Assembly (NCBI RefSeq): GCF_024438035.1
Contig: NZ_JANFQF010000008.1
Location: 124,001-188,000 of the forward strand
Length of the DNA stretch: 64,000 bases
From: Rhodococcus tibetensis
GTDB lineage: Bacteria; Actinomycetota; Actinomycetes; Mycobacteriales; Mycobacteriaceae
Direction: 5' to 3'
The notes beneath the pieces were generated by a model that saw nothing but the letters and a program-made list of their open reading frames with translations, had not been told where the DNA came from and did not search any database. Each line of letters starts with the position of its first letter. Position 1 is the first letter of the stretch. Made by a program: the position numbers and the translations under genes. This document shows, one piece after another, positions 26,444-34,080 of the stretch.

Positions 26444-27171
26444 TGGCATCGATCCTCGTCGGAACCAACGACCTGCGCGCCGGGCTGATCTCGGTCCTCG
26501 TCCACGCCTGCACCGACCCCGAACTCCCCGGCCTGTGCCGCATCCGCCTCGACGTCGGGAAGGAGAACGTCACCGTCACCGCCACCGACCGGTTCACCGC
26601 AGGCCTCGCCCTCGTCTCCGTGTTCGCGCACCTCGACCACGAGCTCGAAGAGACCGACATCCCGTGGGCCGAGATCATCGACCTCACCGTCGACGACGCA
26701 CAGAAAATCCTGAGCATCTTCAAGGCAGGCAAGGACAAGGCCGACGAACCCGAGTTCCTGCTGCGCATCGAGACGACCGATACCCACGTCACCGTCACCG
26801 ACTCGTCCGGGATGATCGACGGCCGCGCACTGAAGCTGCCCCGCCTCGCCGCCGCCGACGCGTTCCCCGACCTCACGGACCTCTTCGCGAAGGTCCACCA
26901 CGGCAAACCGTCCCTCCTCGAGGACATGGCAGTCGGCGGGAAACTCCTCGCCAGATTCAAGGCCGCCGCCGCCTGCTACCGCGAAGCCCTCCTCATCGAA
27001 GCGACGACCAGCTCCCGCTCACTCACCATCCGATGCGGCGAATCGTTCCTCGGTGTCCTGATGCCAGTCCACCTGGACGACGAGGCCCGCGACAAACAGA
27101 AGGCATGGCGTGACGCCTGGACCGAACGCCTGCCCCTCCCCGCGTACGCCAACGACTCGGCCGAGTCATGA
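26443..27171 (+). CDS. Sliding-clamp (DNA polymerase III beta)-like protein
   Basis: 242 aa, with an AAGGAGGTGA ribosome site. VTATDRFTAGLALV resembles the ATD-x-x-R segment of DnaN clamps, and the end IRCGESFLGVLMPVHL resembles the beta-clamp C-terminus that closes the ring and meets partner peptides. It is about two-thirds the length of bacterial DnaN (~370 aa), so one domain may be missing or reduced. It could load phage polymerase or nucleases, or compete with the host clamp. Assignment rests on motifs read by eye. Confidence 0.55.
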   Translation: MASILVGTNDLRAGLISVLVHACTDPELPGLCRIRLDVGKENVTVTATDRFTAGLALVSVFAHLDHELEETDIPWAEIIDLTVDDAQKILSIFKAGKDKADEPEFLLRIETTDTHVTVTDSSGMIDGRALKLPRLAAADAFPDLTDLFAKVHHGKPSLLEDMAVGGKLLARFKAAAACYREALLIEATTSSRSLTIRCGESFLGVLMPVHLDDEARDKQKAWRDAWTERLPLPAYANDSAES

Positions 27172-27365
27172 CCGCCCCAGGGTTGTTCCCCGACTGCGTG
27201 CTGCCCGGATGCCGACAGCCCGTCGCGAAGATCGGCGACACCTGCGACACCTGCCGCACCGCGTTCGGTGCGTTCCTGCGCCCCACCGAGGCCGCGCTCA
27301 CCGCCACCGAGATCGCCGAACGGGACCGCGTCGTCGCCGCCACCTACGCCGCGCGGAGGACCTGA
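27168..27365 (+). CDS. Small four-cysteine zinc-ribbon protein
   Basis: 65 aa. CVLPGC and CDTC, about 10 residues apart, form a likely zinc knuckle near the N-terminus, followed by an alpha-helical Ala/Thr-rich tail. Start overlaps the preceding stop by four bases. No family recognised. Confidence 0.55.
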   Translation: MTAPGLFPDCVLPGCRQPVAKIGDTCDTCRTAFGAFLRPTEAALTATEIAERDRVVAATYAARRT

Positions 27366-27616
27366 TGACCATGTACGCCACCACCGAACGCGACGGCTCC
27401 GCAGTCACCGTCGTCCGCGCCTCCGGAGACCTGGTCTGCCTCCGCTGCCCACTGATCCCCGGCCGCGACGTCTACAGCCGATTCACGGCCGCCGACATCC
27501 CCACGATGCTCGACCACCTCGACTTCCACCAGATCCTCGGCCAACACGTCCCGCCGGCCACCTTCCTACGCCTGCGCACCGAGCACGCCGACAACTTCGA
27601 GAAAGGCCCCCGATGA
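27365..27616 (+). CDS. Small C2H2-like zinc protein
   Basis: 83 aa. VCLRCPL near residue 26 and DHLDFH near residue 53 give a C-x2-C..H-x3-H set that could bind zinc, with beta strands before and a helix after. Unknown function. Coupled to both neighbours. Confidence 0.5.
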   Translation: MTMYATTERDGSAVTVVRASGDLVCLRCPLIPGRDVYSRFTAADIPTMLDHLDFHQILGQHVPPATFLRLRTEHADNFEKGPR

Positions 27617-27873
27617 ATCCGCTCCGCACCCCACCGCCCGCACCCACCCGGGTCCGCGTCGCCCGCGAGCACCCGATCCCCGGCACAGATCGCACGTCCA
27701 CCGAGATCATCCCGTGCCACACGATGTACGGCGGGCACGACGGCGAAACCCATTGGTGGGCAATCCGCACCGTCACCGACGAATGGATCCGCCCCACCGA
27801 CACCATCACCCACGACCCGATGCCACTGGACTACGCACTCAGCGGCTACACCACACCGGCGGTAGCCGCATGA
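27613..27873 (+). CDS. Hypothetical early phage protein (86 aa)
   Basis: Pro-rich N-terminus, then a compact beta-rich part containing CHTMYGGHDGETHWWAIRTV and a C-terminal segment. No recognised family. Start overlaps the previous stop (ATGA). Confidence 0.45.
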   Translation: MNPLRTPPPAPTRVRVAREHPIPGTDRTSTEIIPCHTMYGGHDGETHWWAIRTVTDEWIRPTDTITHDPMPLDYALSGYTTPAVAA

Positions 27874-28277
27874 AGAACGCAGCACGCACACTCCGCAACG
27901 GCATCATCTGCGGCATCGCAGGATGGGTCGGCGGCTTACCTGTATGGCACATGTCCGACCCCGCCGACGTCATCACCAACTGCCCGGCGAACTCGCCGCT
28001 CCGCACCATCGCCGACCAATCCGCAGCCTTCGCCCTCGGCGACCTTTCGGCATGGGGATGGGACCTGATCGACCGGCTACGCCAGAACCGTTGGCAGGCA
28101 ACGATCACCGACTGGAGAAACACCCGCGAGGTGTGGCGGACATACGCGCAGGCGATCGACAGCGCACGCGGCTACCTCACAGGTGACCACACGAGCTATG
28201 ACACGCGGCGATACCCCGCCAGCGCCCGCACCTACTGCGAGTGGCTCGCCGACCGCATCAACGAAATCCAGGAGTGA
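27870..28277 (+). CDS. Hypothetical early phage protein (135 aa)
   Basis: Starts at ATG 27870, overlapping the preceding stop. A short N-terminal hydrophobic stretch (GIICGIAGWVGGLPVW) could be a membrane segment or a buried helix; the rest is alpha-helical with many Trp and Arg (WRNTREVWRTYAQAI). No family recognised. It ends just two bases before the exonuclease start. Confidence 0.5.
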   Translation: MKNAARTLRNGIICGIAGWVGGLPVWHMSDPADVITNCPANSPLRTIADQSAAFALGDLSAWGWDLIDRLRQNRWQATITDWRNTREVWRTYAQAIDSARGYLTGDHTSYDTRRYPASARTYCEWLADRINEIQE

Positions 28278-28279
28278 CC

Positions 28280-28852
28280 ATGGCAACCCGCTACTTCTAC
28301 GACACCGAGTTCCTCGAAGACGGCATGACCATCGACCTCATCAGCATCGGCATCGTCGCCGAGGATGGCCGCGAGTACTACGCCGTCAGCTCCGATCTTC
28401 CGATTGCCCGGATTCGCAAGGACGACTGGCTGCTCCGCAATGTGATGACGAGCCTGCCCGTGAACGAGCCGCAGTCCCTGCAGCGGTACGTCGAGAACTC
28501 GCCCAATCACCACCCGCGACCATCGGTAAGCACGTTGGACGTCGACCGCCGAGACTCACGCGTCAAACCGGAATGGGTCATCGCCAACGAGGTCCGAGAC
28601 TTCCTCCTCGCCGCCCACGGTGTCGAACTGTGGGCCGACTACGCCGCGTACGACCACGTCGTTCTGTGCCAGCTGTGGGGCCGCATGATCGGACTGCCCA
28701 CCGGCATCCCGATGTTCACGAAGGATCTGCAGCAGCGACTCAGCGACCTCGGCAACCCGCGCGTGCCCGAGCAGACGGCCGGACTGCACAACGCGCTCGA
28801 CGATGCACGCCACGTCAAGGCTGTTGTCGACTACATCGAGGCCCGACCATGA
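28280..28852 (+). CDS. DEDDh 3'-5' exonuclease, Rv2179c-like
   Basis: 190 aa with a GGAG site. YDTEFLEDG supplies the first D-x-E pair, YAAYDHVV a middle Asp, and HNALDDARH the H-x4-D of the DEDDh active site. This is the arrangement of the Rv2179c-like 3'-5' exoribonuclease family, which acts on RNA with a 3' overhang in a two-metal mechanism. The phage copy may process phage RNA or DNA ends. Sequence is full length for the family. Confidence 0.8.
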   Translation: MATRYFYDTEFLEDGMTIDLISIGIVAEDGREYYAVSSDLPIARIRKDDWLLRNVMTSLPVNEPQSLQRYVENSPNHHPRPSVSTLDVDRRDSRVKPEWVIANEVRDFLLAAHGVELWADYAAYDHVVLCQLWGRMIGLPTGIPMFTKDLQQRLSDLGNPRVPEQTAGLHNALDDARHVKAVVDYIEARP

Positions 28853-29208
28853 GCCTCGGCATCGAACGGGCCCGCGAGCAGAAGGGTCTCGGCAGCCATA
28901 CCGAGCAGTGCGACCGCGGCATCGCCCAGGCCGTGCGCGAGGTCGACGAGATGCGGGCCGAGAACGCCAAGCTGCTCGCCGTCGTAGACCGGTATCGGCA
29001 GGAACGGGACGAGGCGCGCGAGGAGGCCACTCGCATCCAGGCCCGGCAGATCGCCGAGGTCGCCGACCGAATCGACTCACGCTCGAACGCGATGGTCATG
29101 GATTTGGTCGCGCGACTGCGTCGTGTGGAGGACCTGGCCGGACGCGCCGACTGGCGCGGCACACCCCACGGCGTGGAGCTGCTCGCGATCCTCGAAGGCG
29201 GTGCGTGA
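28849..29208 (+). CDS. Coiled-coil early protein
   Basis: 119 aa, largely helical with heptads (QAVREVDEMRAENAKLLAVVDRYRQERDEAREEA is one long segment, not quoted in full in motif databases). No catalytic motif. Could be an oligomeric adaptor. Overlaps the exonuclease stop by four bases. Confidence 0.5.
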   Translation: MSLGIERAREQKGLGSHTEQCDRGIAQAVREVDEMRAENAKLLAVVDRYRQERDEAREEATRIQARQIAEVADRIDSRSNAMVMDLVARLRRVEDLAGRADWRGTPHGVELLAILEGGA

Positions 29209-29435
29209 TGGCGCGCTGGTACATCCGCAAGGCCCGTCAAGGCGAACTGTGGGCGGGCTCATGGCAGGTCATCGAGCGCGACGGCGGGAAGTATGGCTTC
29301 GACGCTGCTCTCTTCCTCGGCCCGAGTTGGGCCGACGCCATGGGCTGGCTCGAATGGGAGCTGGCCCGTCGCCGCCGAGCACGTAAGACCGCTCGCCGAG
29401 CCATCGACGCGTTCACCCTGACGCGGGGTACCTGA
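29208..29435 (+). CDS. Small basic protein (75 aa)
   Basis: Beta-rich first half (WYIRKARQGELWAGSWQVIE), then a tryptophan-containing helix and a strongly basic stretch (ELARRRRARKTARRAI), suggesting nucleic acid binding. Start shares a base with the preceding stop (TGATG). No family recognised. Confidence 0.5.
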   Translation: MARWYIRKARQGELWAGSWQVIERDGGKYGFDAALFLGPSWADAMGWLEWELARRRRARKTARRAIDAFTLTRGT

Positions 29436-29698
29436 TGCCCGCCTGCGAGCACAGCGGGCTCGGGCACTGTGCCGCAAAGCATCCCGTGGGCTGGCCGAAG
29501 GGACTCGACCGATACCTGTGGGGCGTCGCGTGGATTCCCGACGAGGGATGCCTGCACCCGTTCCAGTACGTACTCACCGAAGCCGAAGCCGTGAAGCACC
29601 TCGGCTGGGAACTGACGAAGCGGTACCGGCCCGCGCGGCGGCCCGTCGTCATTGTGCGCCGCGAGAGCGCATCCGAACCGTGGGAGGCGACGCTGTGA
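29435..29698 (+). CDS. Hypothetical early phage protein (87 aa)
   Basis: Begins PACEHSGLGHCAAKHPVGW, a Cys/His-containing head that may bind metal, followed by an alpha/beta part rich in Tyr and Arg. No family recognised. Overlapping start and stop with neighbours. Confidence 0.45.
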   Translation: MPACEHSGLGHCAAKHPVGWPKGLDRYLWGVAWIPDEGCLHPFQYVLTEAEAVKHLGWELTKRYRPARRPVVIVRRESASEPWEATL

Positions 29699-30033
29699 CC
29701 GAGCTGCCCGACGACCCGATATCCCTGGGCGGGTGGGGTCACGATCTGAAGCCGATCCCTGACGGCGAACCGAAGGTGTACGGCGAGGACTTCAAGCTCC
29801 TCGACTGGCAAGAGGACCGGTTGCGGGGGGTGCTTCCCCACACGGCCATCGAATGGGTTCTGTCGGTTGGGACGTGGACCCTCCCGGGCGTCGAGCCCAC
29901 GACGGATACCGCTCCGGACACACGCACACCGCAGGAGCGCGCGCTGCCTCGTCCGAGCACCATGCCACCGATGTGGGCTCAGCAGCCGCAGAAGTCGAAG
30001 CGGGACCGCCGACCCACAAGGCGGGTCAAGTGA
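29695..30033 (+). CDS. Hypothetical early phage protein (112 aa)
   Basis: GTG start overlapping the preceding stop. Acidic first half, Pro/Thr-rich disordered middle, basic tail (KSKRDRRPTRRVK). Last of the run of coupled small genes; a 104-bp gap without an obvious gene follows. Confidence 0.45.
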   Translation: MTELPDDPISLGGWGHDLKPIPDGEPKVYGEDFKLLDWQEDRLRGVLPHTAIEWVLSVGTWTLPGVEPTTDTAPDTRTPQERALPRPSTMPPMWAQQPQKSKRDRRPTRRVK

Positions 30034-30137
30034 CTAGCCGTGCCCCTCCGCCTCCGTATGCCCCAGGCCCATCGATTCCACCGTGAGGACGTAACGAATG
30101 ATGCTCTCCGCTCTCAACTTCCACAGCCGTCAGGTAG

Positions 30138-31349
30138 GTGGCTGACGTGCCGTGGGTGCGGTGGGGCGACACGTCCGCGAACCATCCGATCGTCTTGAGT
30201 GTTCTCGAGCATGAGGAGTGCGACGACAGACTCGTCAACGAAGTCCACGGCTTCATCAGCCGATGCTCAGCGCAGGCAGGCGCACACACAACCGACTACG
30301 TCGTTTCCCGCGGTACAGCGGTTCTGATGGCTGGTCCGTCGCGTGTCGACGTCATGGTCGCCGTCTCGATCTATGCGGGCTACATGTCCGAGATCGAGGT
30401 CGACGGCCGCACCGCCTACAAGCTCATCGACGATGATCACGACTTCCTGCACCTTCGGCTGCGGGAAGAGATCGACTGGGAGAAGCAGCGCAAGTCCGAC
30501 AACTCCAACCCCGCCCTGATCGTTCCCGTCCGCCTCCGCGACGGTGACGCATGCCGGTGGTGCGGAAAGGTCGTCGACTGGTCCGCCAAGACAGGCGGAC
30601 GCGCAGGGACATACGACCACCTCGTCCCCGGCCAGGGCGCGACTATCGACACCTACGTCGTGTGCTGCCGCAGCTGCAACGCCTCGAAGGGCAAGGGCGC
30701 ACACCCCGAGAAGCACCCGAACCTCTACGACGCGCCCGTGCAGCCGTACTTCTCCCGCCACTCGATCGACTGGCTCACCGAGAACAACTGGCGCAAGGAC
30801 CAAGGCCTGCCAGTCCCGCCACGGCCCCGCAAGGTCGTAGCCCCCGGAACACCGGCCCCCGGCACCCAGCCGCCGGCCACCCCGAAGATGCACGGCCAGA
30901 GCCCCGCCACGGCGGCGAGTTCGGCCACCACAGGAGAGCGACCCGACAACCAGTCGGGGCACGCGGGCACACCCGATCAGAACAGCACCACGCACGGCTC
31001 TGACACTCCTGCACAGCGAACCGACACCATGTCGGCGACCGCGGCCTCTTCCGAGCGACCCGACCACGTGTCGGCGACCGCCACCAACACCGGGGCAGAC
31101 CAGCACGAACCCCAGTCCTGGCAGGACCCTGACAAGATCCCGCAAGATCCGATAAGAGCGCAGACTGCAAATCCTGTCGGAACCGGTCGGGGCGGGTCGG
31201 GACGGGACGGGTCGGGACGGGACGGGAGCCCAGCTCTACCCCCACCCTCTGATAGCCGATCTGCAAACCCTCGGAAGTCCTCACGTGGTCGCAGACGTCG
31301 TAAACCACGCTCCTCTCAGAAGCTGACCCCCGGGAGAACCAATGACTGA
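30138..31349 (+). CDS. HNH-domain protein with replication-type N-terminus
   Basis: 403 aa from GTG. Residues 1-120 form an alpha-helical, winged-helix-like region (VPWVRWGDTSANHP at the start, EIEVDGRTAYKLID later) as seen in phage replication organisers. An HNH nuclease follows at about 125-195, with CRWC, YDHLVPGQG and CCRSCNASKGKG giving the His and the two zinc Cys pairs. Residues 215-400 are disordered Pro/Ser/Thr-rich, then Gly/Arg/Lys-rich. Tandem repeats within the 3' end might be the origin. Whether it starts replication, cuts DNA or both is not clear. Confidence 0.6.
   Translation: MADVPWVRWGDTSANHPIVLSVLEHEECDDRLVNEVHGFISRCSAQAGAHTTDYVVSRGTAVLMAGPSRVDVMVAVSIYAGYMSEIEVDGRTAYKLIDDDHDFLHLRLREEIDWEKQRKSDNSNPALIVPVRLRDGDACRWCGKVVDWSAKTGGRAGTYDHLVPGQGATIDTYVVCCRSCNASKGKGAHPEKHPNLYDAPVQPYFSRHSIDWLTENNWRKDQGLPVPPRPRKVVAPGTPAPGTQPPATPKMHGQSPATAASSATTGERPDNQSGHAGTPDQNSTTHGSDTPAQRTDTMSATAASSERPDHVSATATNTGADQHEPQSWQDPDKIPQDPIRAQTANPVGTGRGGSGRDGSGRDGSPALPPPSDSRSANPRKSSRGRRRRKPRSSQKLTPGRTND
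31186..31228 (+). repeat. Tandem 15-bp G-rich repeats inside the HNH gene
   Basis: GGGTCGGGACGGGAC occurs twice in tandem at 31194-31208 and 31209-31223, with degenerate partial copies before (31186-31193) and after (31224-31228). The protein reads GRGGSGRDGSGRDGS here. It might be an iteron array or simply low-complexity coding sequence. Confidence 0.7.
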
Positions 31350-31710
31350 CCTCACCCCCGCAGAGATCCACCAACTCGATTCCCGGGCCCTCGAACTGGT
31401 TGGCATCGTCCACGGCGGCGGCGGCCCCGCTGAGGTAGAGACCCTCGTCCGAGGACTCACCCCACAGCAGCTCACCGGCATCGCGATCTCCTGCGCCGCC
31501 ATGGTCGACCCGGACAAGCAGATCGGCCAGCTCCTCGCATGGATGAACCTCGACGACCCGTCCGAGGGATGGTCAACCGACGAGTTGAAGGACGCCCACA
31601 CCAAGTACGCCCGCGGCGTCCGCACCCCATCCGTCGAGAACGGCGAGCGGATCTATCAACGCCTGCGCAAGCGCAACAACCGGACGAGGGAAGGCAGCAC
31701 CCGCGCATGA
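31342..31710 (+). CDS. Hypothetical phage protein (122 aa)
   Basis: Starts eight bases before the end of the HNH gene. Helical, acidic first two-thirds (PQQLTGIAISCAAMVDPDKQ), and a very basic C-terminus (YQRLRKRNNRTREG). The last third, like DNA-binding tails, suggests contact with nucleic acid. No family recognised. Confidence 0.5.
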   Translation: MTDLTPAEIHQLDSRALELVGIVHGGGGPAEVETLVRGLTPQQLTGIAISCAAMVDPDKQIGQLLAWMNLDDPSEGWSTDELKDAHTKYARGVRTPSVENGERIYQRLRKRNNRTREGSTRA

Positions 31711-32525
31711 AGAAGACCACCGTCCACTCCGTCGCCCAGGACCTCGCCTACCTCGAAGAGGCGTGGCCGGCCATCGTGAACCTGAAGATCCCCGGCACCG
31801 CCCGATCATGGGTCGAGACACCCCGACGCCGTGGAGTCCTCTCGGCCGCCGACCGAGAACGCCTCGGCAAGAAGGGCGTGCCCCGTCAGTCGCCCGTCGA
31901 CGTCGGCGTGCTCGACCTCCTCGCCCTGATCGCATCCCGATCCGAGGACATCTGCCGCACCGTCGTCGAGGTAGCCGGACTCGGGCAGGCCGCACTCTCG
32001 GGGGAGCAGTCCCAGTGCAAGCCGTGGGCGTGGCTCGACGCGACCGCCGTGACTGCGGCCATCGAATGGCACACCGCCCGGTTCCTCCCCACCGCATCCG
32101 CCGCCAAGTACCCCGTCCCGTGGTTGCTCGTCGCCCGGCTCTGGCTGTCCGCGGCACAGGAGTTCGACGACCGCACCGTGCCATGGGTCGCGGCAGAGAT
32201 AGCCGGCCTCGTCGGTGCGGCGGCCCGACTGCTCGGCGATGTGCGTGACGGCCAGGTCATGAACGGCATCTGCCCGTGGTGCGAGGGCCGAACCATTGGC
32301 GCCATCCTCGGAGGTGAACGCACGATGCAGATCGTCTACCCCGACCTCGACGACGAGGCCGACGAACCGGTCATCGTCTGCACCGGCGAGTACTGCGTGC
32401 CACCGTCATCGGCGTGCGGGATGCGGAAGGATGGGATGCCTGCCTGGCCTCGTCGTGAATGGGACTGGCTGTCGACCATGCTGCGCACCCCAGGTGCCCA
32501 GCTCGAAGAGAAGGCGAGTGTCTGA
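31707..32525 (+). CDS. Hypothetical phage protein with zinc ribbon
   Basis: 272 aa. The first 190 residues are helical; a ribbon follows with CPWCEG and later CTGEYC..C, giving four or five Cys for zinc. The family appears in actinophages upstream of the DUF6221 gene but has no known function. Start overlaps the previous stop by four bases. Confidence 0.55.
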   Translation: MKKTTVHSVAQDLAYLEEAWPAIVNLKIPGTARSWVETPRRRGVLSAADRERLGKKGVPRQSPVDVGVLDLLALIASRSEDICRTVVEVAGLGQAALSGEQSQCKPWAWLDATAVTAAIEWHTARFLPTASAAKYPVPWLLVARLWLSAAQEFDDRTVPWVAAEIAGLVGAAARLLGDVRDGQVMNGICPWCEGRTIGAILGGERTMQIVYPDLDDEADEPVIVCTGEYCVPPSSACGMRKDGMPAWPRREWDWLSTMLRTPGAQLEEKASV

Positions 32526-32899
32526 TGGACATCGTGGACTTTCTGAATGCCCGACTCGACGAGGATGAGCGGATAGCCGATGAGGCGCGGTGCCTAGTCC
32601 CTGGCAAGTGGGAGAGCAGGGGCATCGACCTCATTTACGCCGACGTCGACGGGGTAGCAGGAACATTGCGCCACGAGGAGGACGCTGTCCACATCGCCCG
32701 GCATGACCCCGCTCGCGTGCTGCGTGAGGTGGCGGCGAAGCGGAAGATCGTCGAGACCTATCGCGAGGCACGCGAGCACCCCGACTACCGGACCGACCCA
32801 GTGCTCCACGCAATGGTCAAACAGCACAAGCAGTTCGCGCTCTTGCCTCTCACCGAGGTCTACCGAGAGCACCCCGACTTCGGCAGGTGGCGATCATGA
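32525..32899 (+). CDS. DUF6221 family protein
   Basis: 124 aa. Begins MDIVDFLNARLDEDERIA and contains HIARHDPARVLREVAAKRKI, the characteristic helices of DUF6221, a family of unknown function found in actinobacteria and their phages. Start shares a base with the preceding stop (TGATG). Confidence 0.7.
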   Translation: MDIVDFLNARLDEDERIADEARCLVPGKWESRGIDLIYADVDGVAGTLRHEEDAVHIARHDPARVLREVAAKRKIVETYREAREHPDYRTDPVLHAMVKQHKQFALLPLTEVYREHPDFGRWRS

Positions 32900-32956
32900 G
32901 CACAGTGCACCGACAAGGAGACACGCCCATGCTGATGAGCTGGCTTGCTATGTGAG

Positions 32957-32965
32957 TTATCCACA
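32957..32965 (+). promoter_or_regulatory. Consensus DnaA box
   Basis: TTATCCACA, a perfect E. coli-type DnaA box, in the 138-bp gap between the DUF6221 gene and the HNH gene. Only a single copy is seen, which is weak support for an origin. Confidence 0.4.
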
Positions 32966-32983
32966 GGCACAATGTCCCCAGTC

Positions 32984-33017
32984 GATCTCCCATGCCCAGG
33001 TTCGGGTGTGGGAGATC
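32984..33017 (+). terminator. Hairpin between early and late genes
   Basis: GATCTCCCA (32984-32992) pairs with TGGGAGATC (33009-33017), with an inner CCC/GGG stem, followed by TTTCGTT. A plausible factor-independent terminator closing the early operon before the packaging genes. Confidence 0.65.
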
Positions 33018-33037
33018 TTTCGTTGGAGGTGATGGCC

Positions 33038-33394
33038 ATGCCATCGATGCCACCGAAGGTGTGCAACAAGTGCCGCGGCCGAGTGCGCGCCGGGCAGCGA
33101 TGCCCGACCTGCCGACCAGCTTGGCAAGGGTCGAGCTACTCAGGTGGATCGACGAGACGCGGACGACTCCTCGCGAAGCAGCAGCTCGAAGACCACCCGA
33201 TCTGCCAAGCCCCCGGCTGTCGACGACTCGCCTCCCAGGTCGACCACATCGTCAACCTCGCATCGGGCGGAGACCGGTACGACCGGGCCAACCTTCAGTC
33301 CCTCTGCGGACCTCACCATGAGGCCAAGACGCTCGCCGAGGCCCGCGCCGGGCGACGTCGCCGCACCGCCGATGACGACCCCGCGCCCTTCTGA
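33038..33394 (+). CDS. HNH endonuclease next to terminase
   Basis: 118 aa from ATG 33038, with GGAGG eight bases upstream. A zinc knuckle (CNKCRGR..CPTC), then the HNH core QVDHIVNLASGG, the second N in NLQSLCGPHH, and the final H. Small HNH proteins placed directly before terminase genes nick DNA and are needed for cos cleavage and packaging in HK97-like phages. The frame is open upstream, but the earlier region overlaps the hairpin. Confidence 0.85.
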   Translation: MPSMPPKVCNKCRGRVRAGQRCPTCRPAWQGSSYSGGSTRRGRLLAKQQLEDHPICQAPGCRRLASQVDHIVNLASGGDRYDRANLQSLCGPHHEAKTLAEARAGRRRRTADDDPAPF

Positions 33395-33585
33395 CACATA
33401 ACAGCAGGTCAGAGGGGTAGGGGGGTCCGAATCTCTGACCAGGGATGACGGGACCTCGGCCGGGTAACTCTTCTTTTTTCTGAACAAGTTGGGTGCAATG
33501 GGGGGTCACCACCCCTGAACTGGCGTTTCAACCCTTTTCGATACCCGTATCGGCCTCGCTGAATGGCCTGTCGTTGGAGGTTCTG
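33395..33585. other. Noncoding gap before terminase, cos-site candidate
   Basis: 190 bp without a gene. It holds an 8-bp inverted repeat GGTCAGAG/CTCTGACC (33407-33439), the small dyad GGGGT-CACC-ACCCC (33502-33515), a CTTCTTTTTTC tract (about 33470-33481), and the perfect palindrome CGATAC-CC-GTATCG (33539-33552). The dyads and position between HNH and terminase fit a cos region, but the cut cannot be located by eye. Confidence 0.4.
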
Positions 33586-34080
33586 ATGCCTGGTCCGTCC
33601 CCTGCCCCCGCGAACATCCGCCTTCTGAAGGGTCGATCCGAGGGACACGACGTCGCCGGCCGACCCGTCGCACCGCCACCGCCCTTCAAACGGCTTCCCC
33701 CGAAGCCTCCGACGTGGCTCTCCCGCGAGGCCAAGGCGGAATGGCGGCGGATCTTGCCCGAGCTGACGCGCCTGGACCTCGTGAAGAAGGAGGACCGGGC
33801 CTCGCTCACCGCGTACTGCGAGACCTGGGCCACCTGGGTCGACGCCGTGCGCAGCGTTCGGCGAGACGGCGCGGTCGTGAAGAACACGTCCACCCGCAAG
33901 GATGGAACCGAAACTACTTGGTACACAAAGAATCCCAGCGTCTCCGTTATGGAGAAGGCGTCGCAGCAGCTTCGTTCATGGGCGCAGGAGTTCGGGCTGA
34001 CCCCGAGCGCCGAGGGCCGGTTAGTGAGGGACGGTGCCCGCAGCAACGCGGAAGAGGACTCGGAAAACCCGTTCCAATGA
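33586..34080 (+). CDS. terS: P27-family terminase small subunit
   Basis: 164 aa from ATG 33586 with TTGGAGG five bases upstream. A Pro-rich N-terminus (MPGPSPAPANIRLLKGR) and the helix pair around PPTWLSREAKAEWRRILPEL are characteristic of P27-family small terminases. It recognises phage DNA ends and regulates the large subunit. The large subunit frame begins 47 bp before its stop. Confidence 0.9.
   Translation: MPGPSPAPANIRLLKGRSEGHDVAGRPVAPPPPFKRLPPKPPTWLSREAKAEWRRILPELTRLDLVKKEDRASLTAYCETWATWVDAVRSVRRDGAVVKNTSTRKDGTETTWYTKNPSVSVMEKASQQLRSWAQEFGLTPSAEGRLVRDGARSNAEEDSENPFQ

Noticed and set aside
31186-31228. Repeat cluster as a CRISPR array
   Set aside because: Repeats are head to tail without spacers, short and inside a coding frame; no cas genes in the window.
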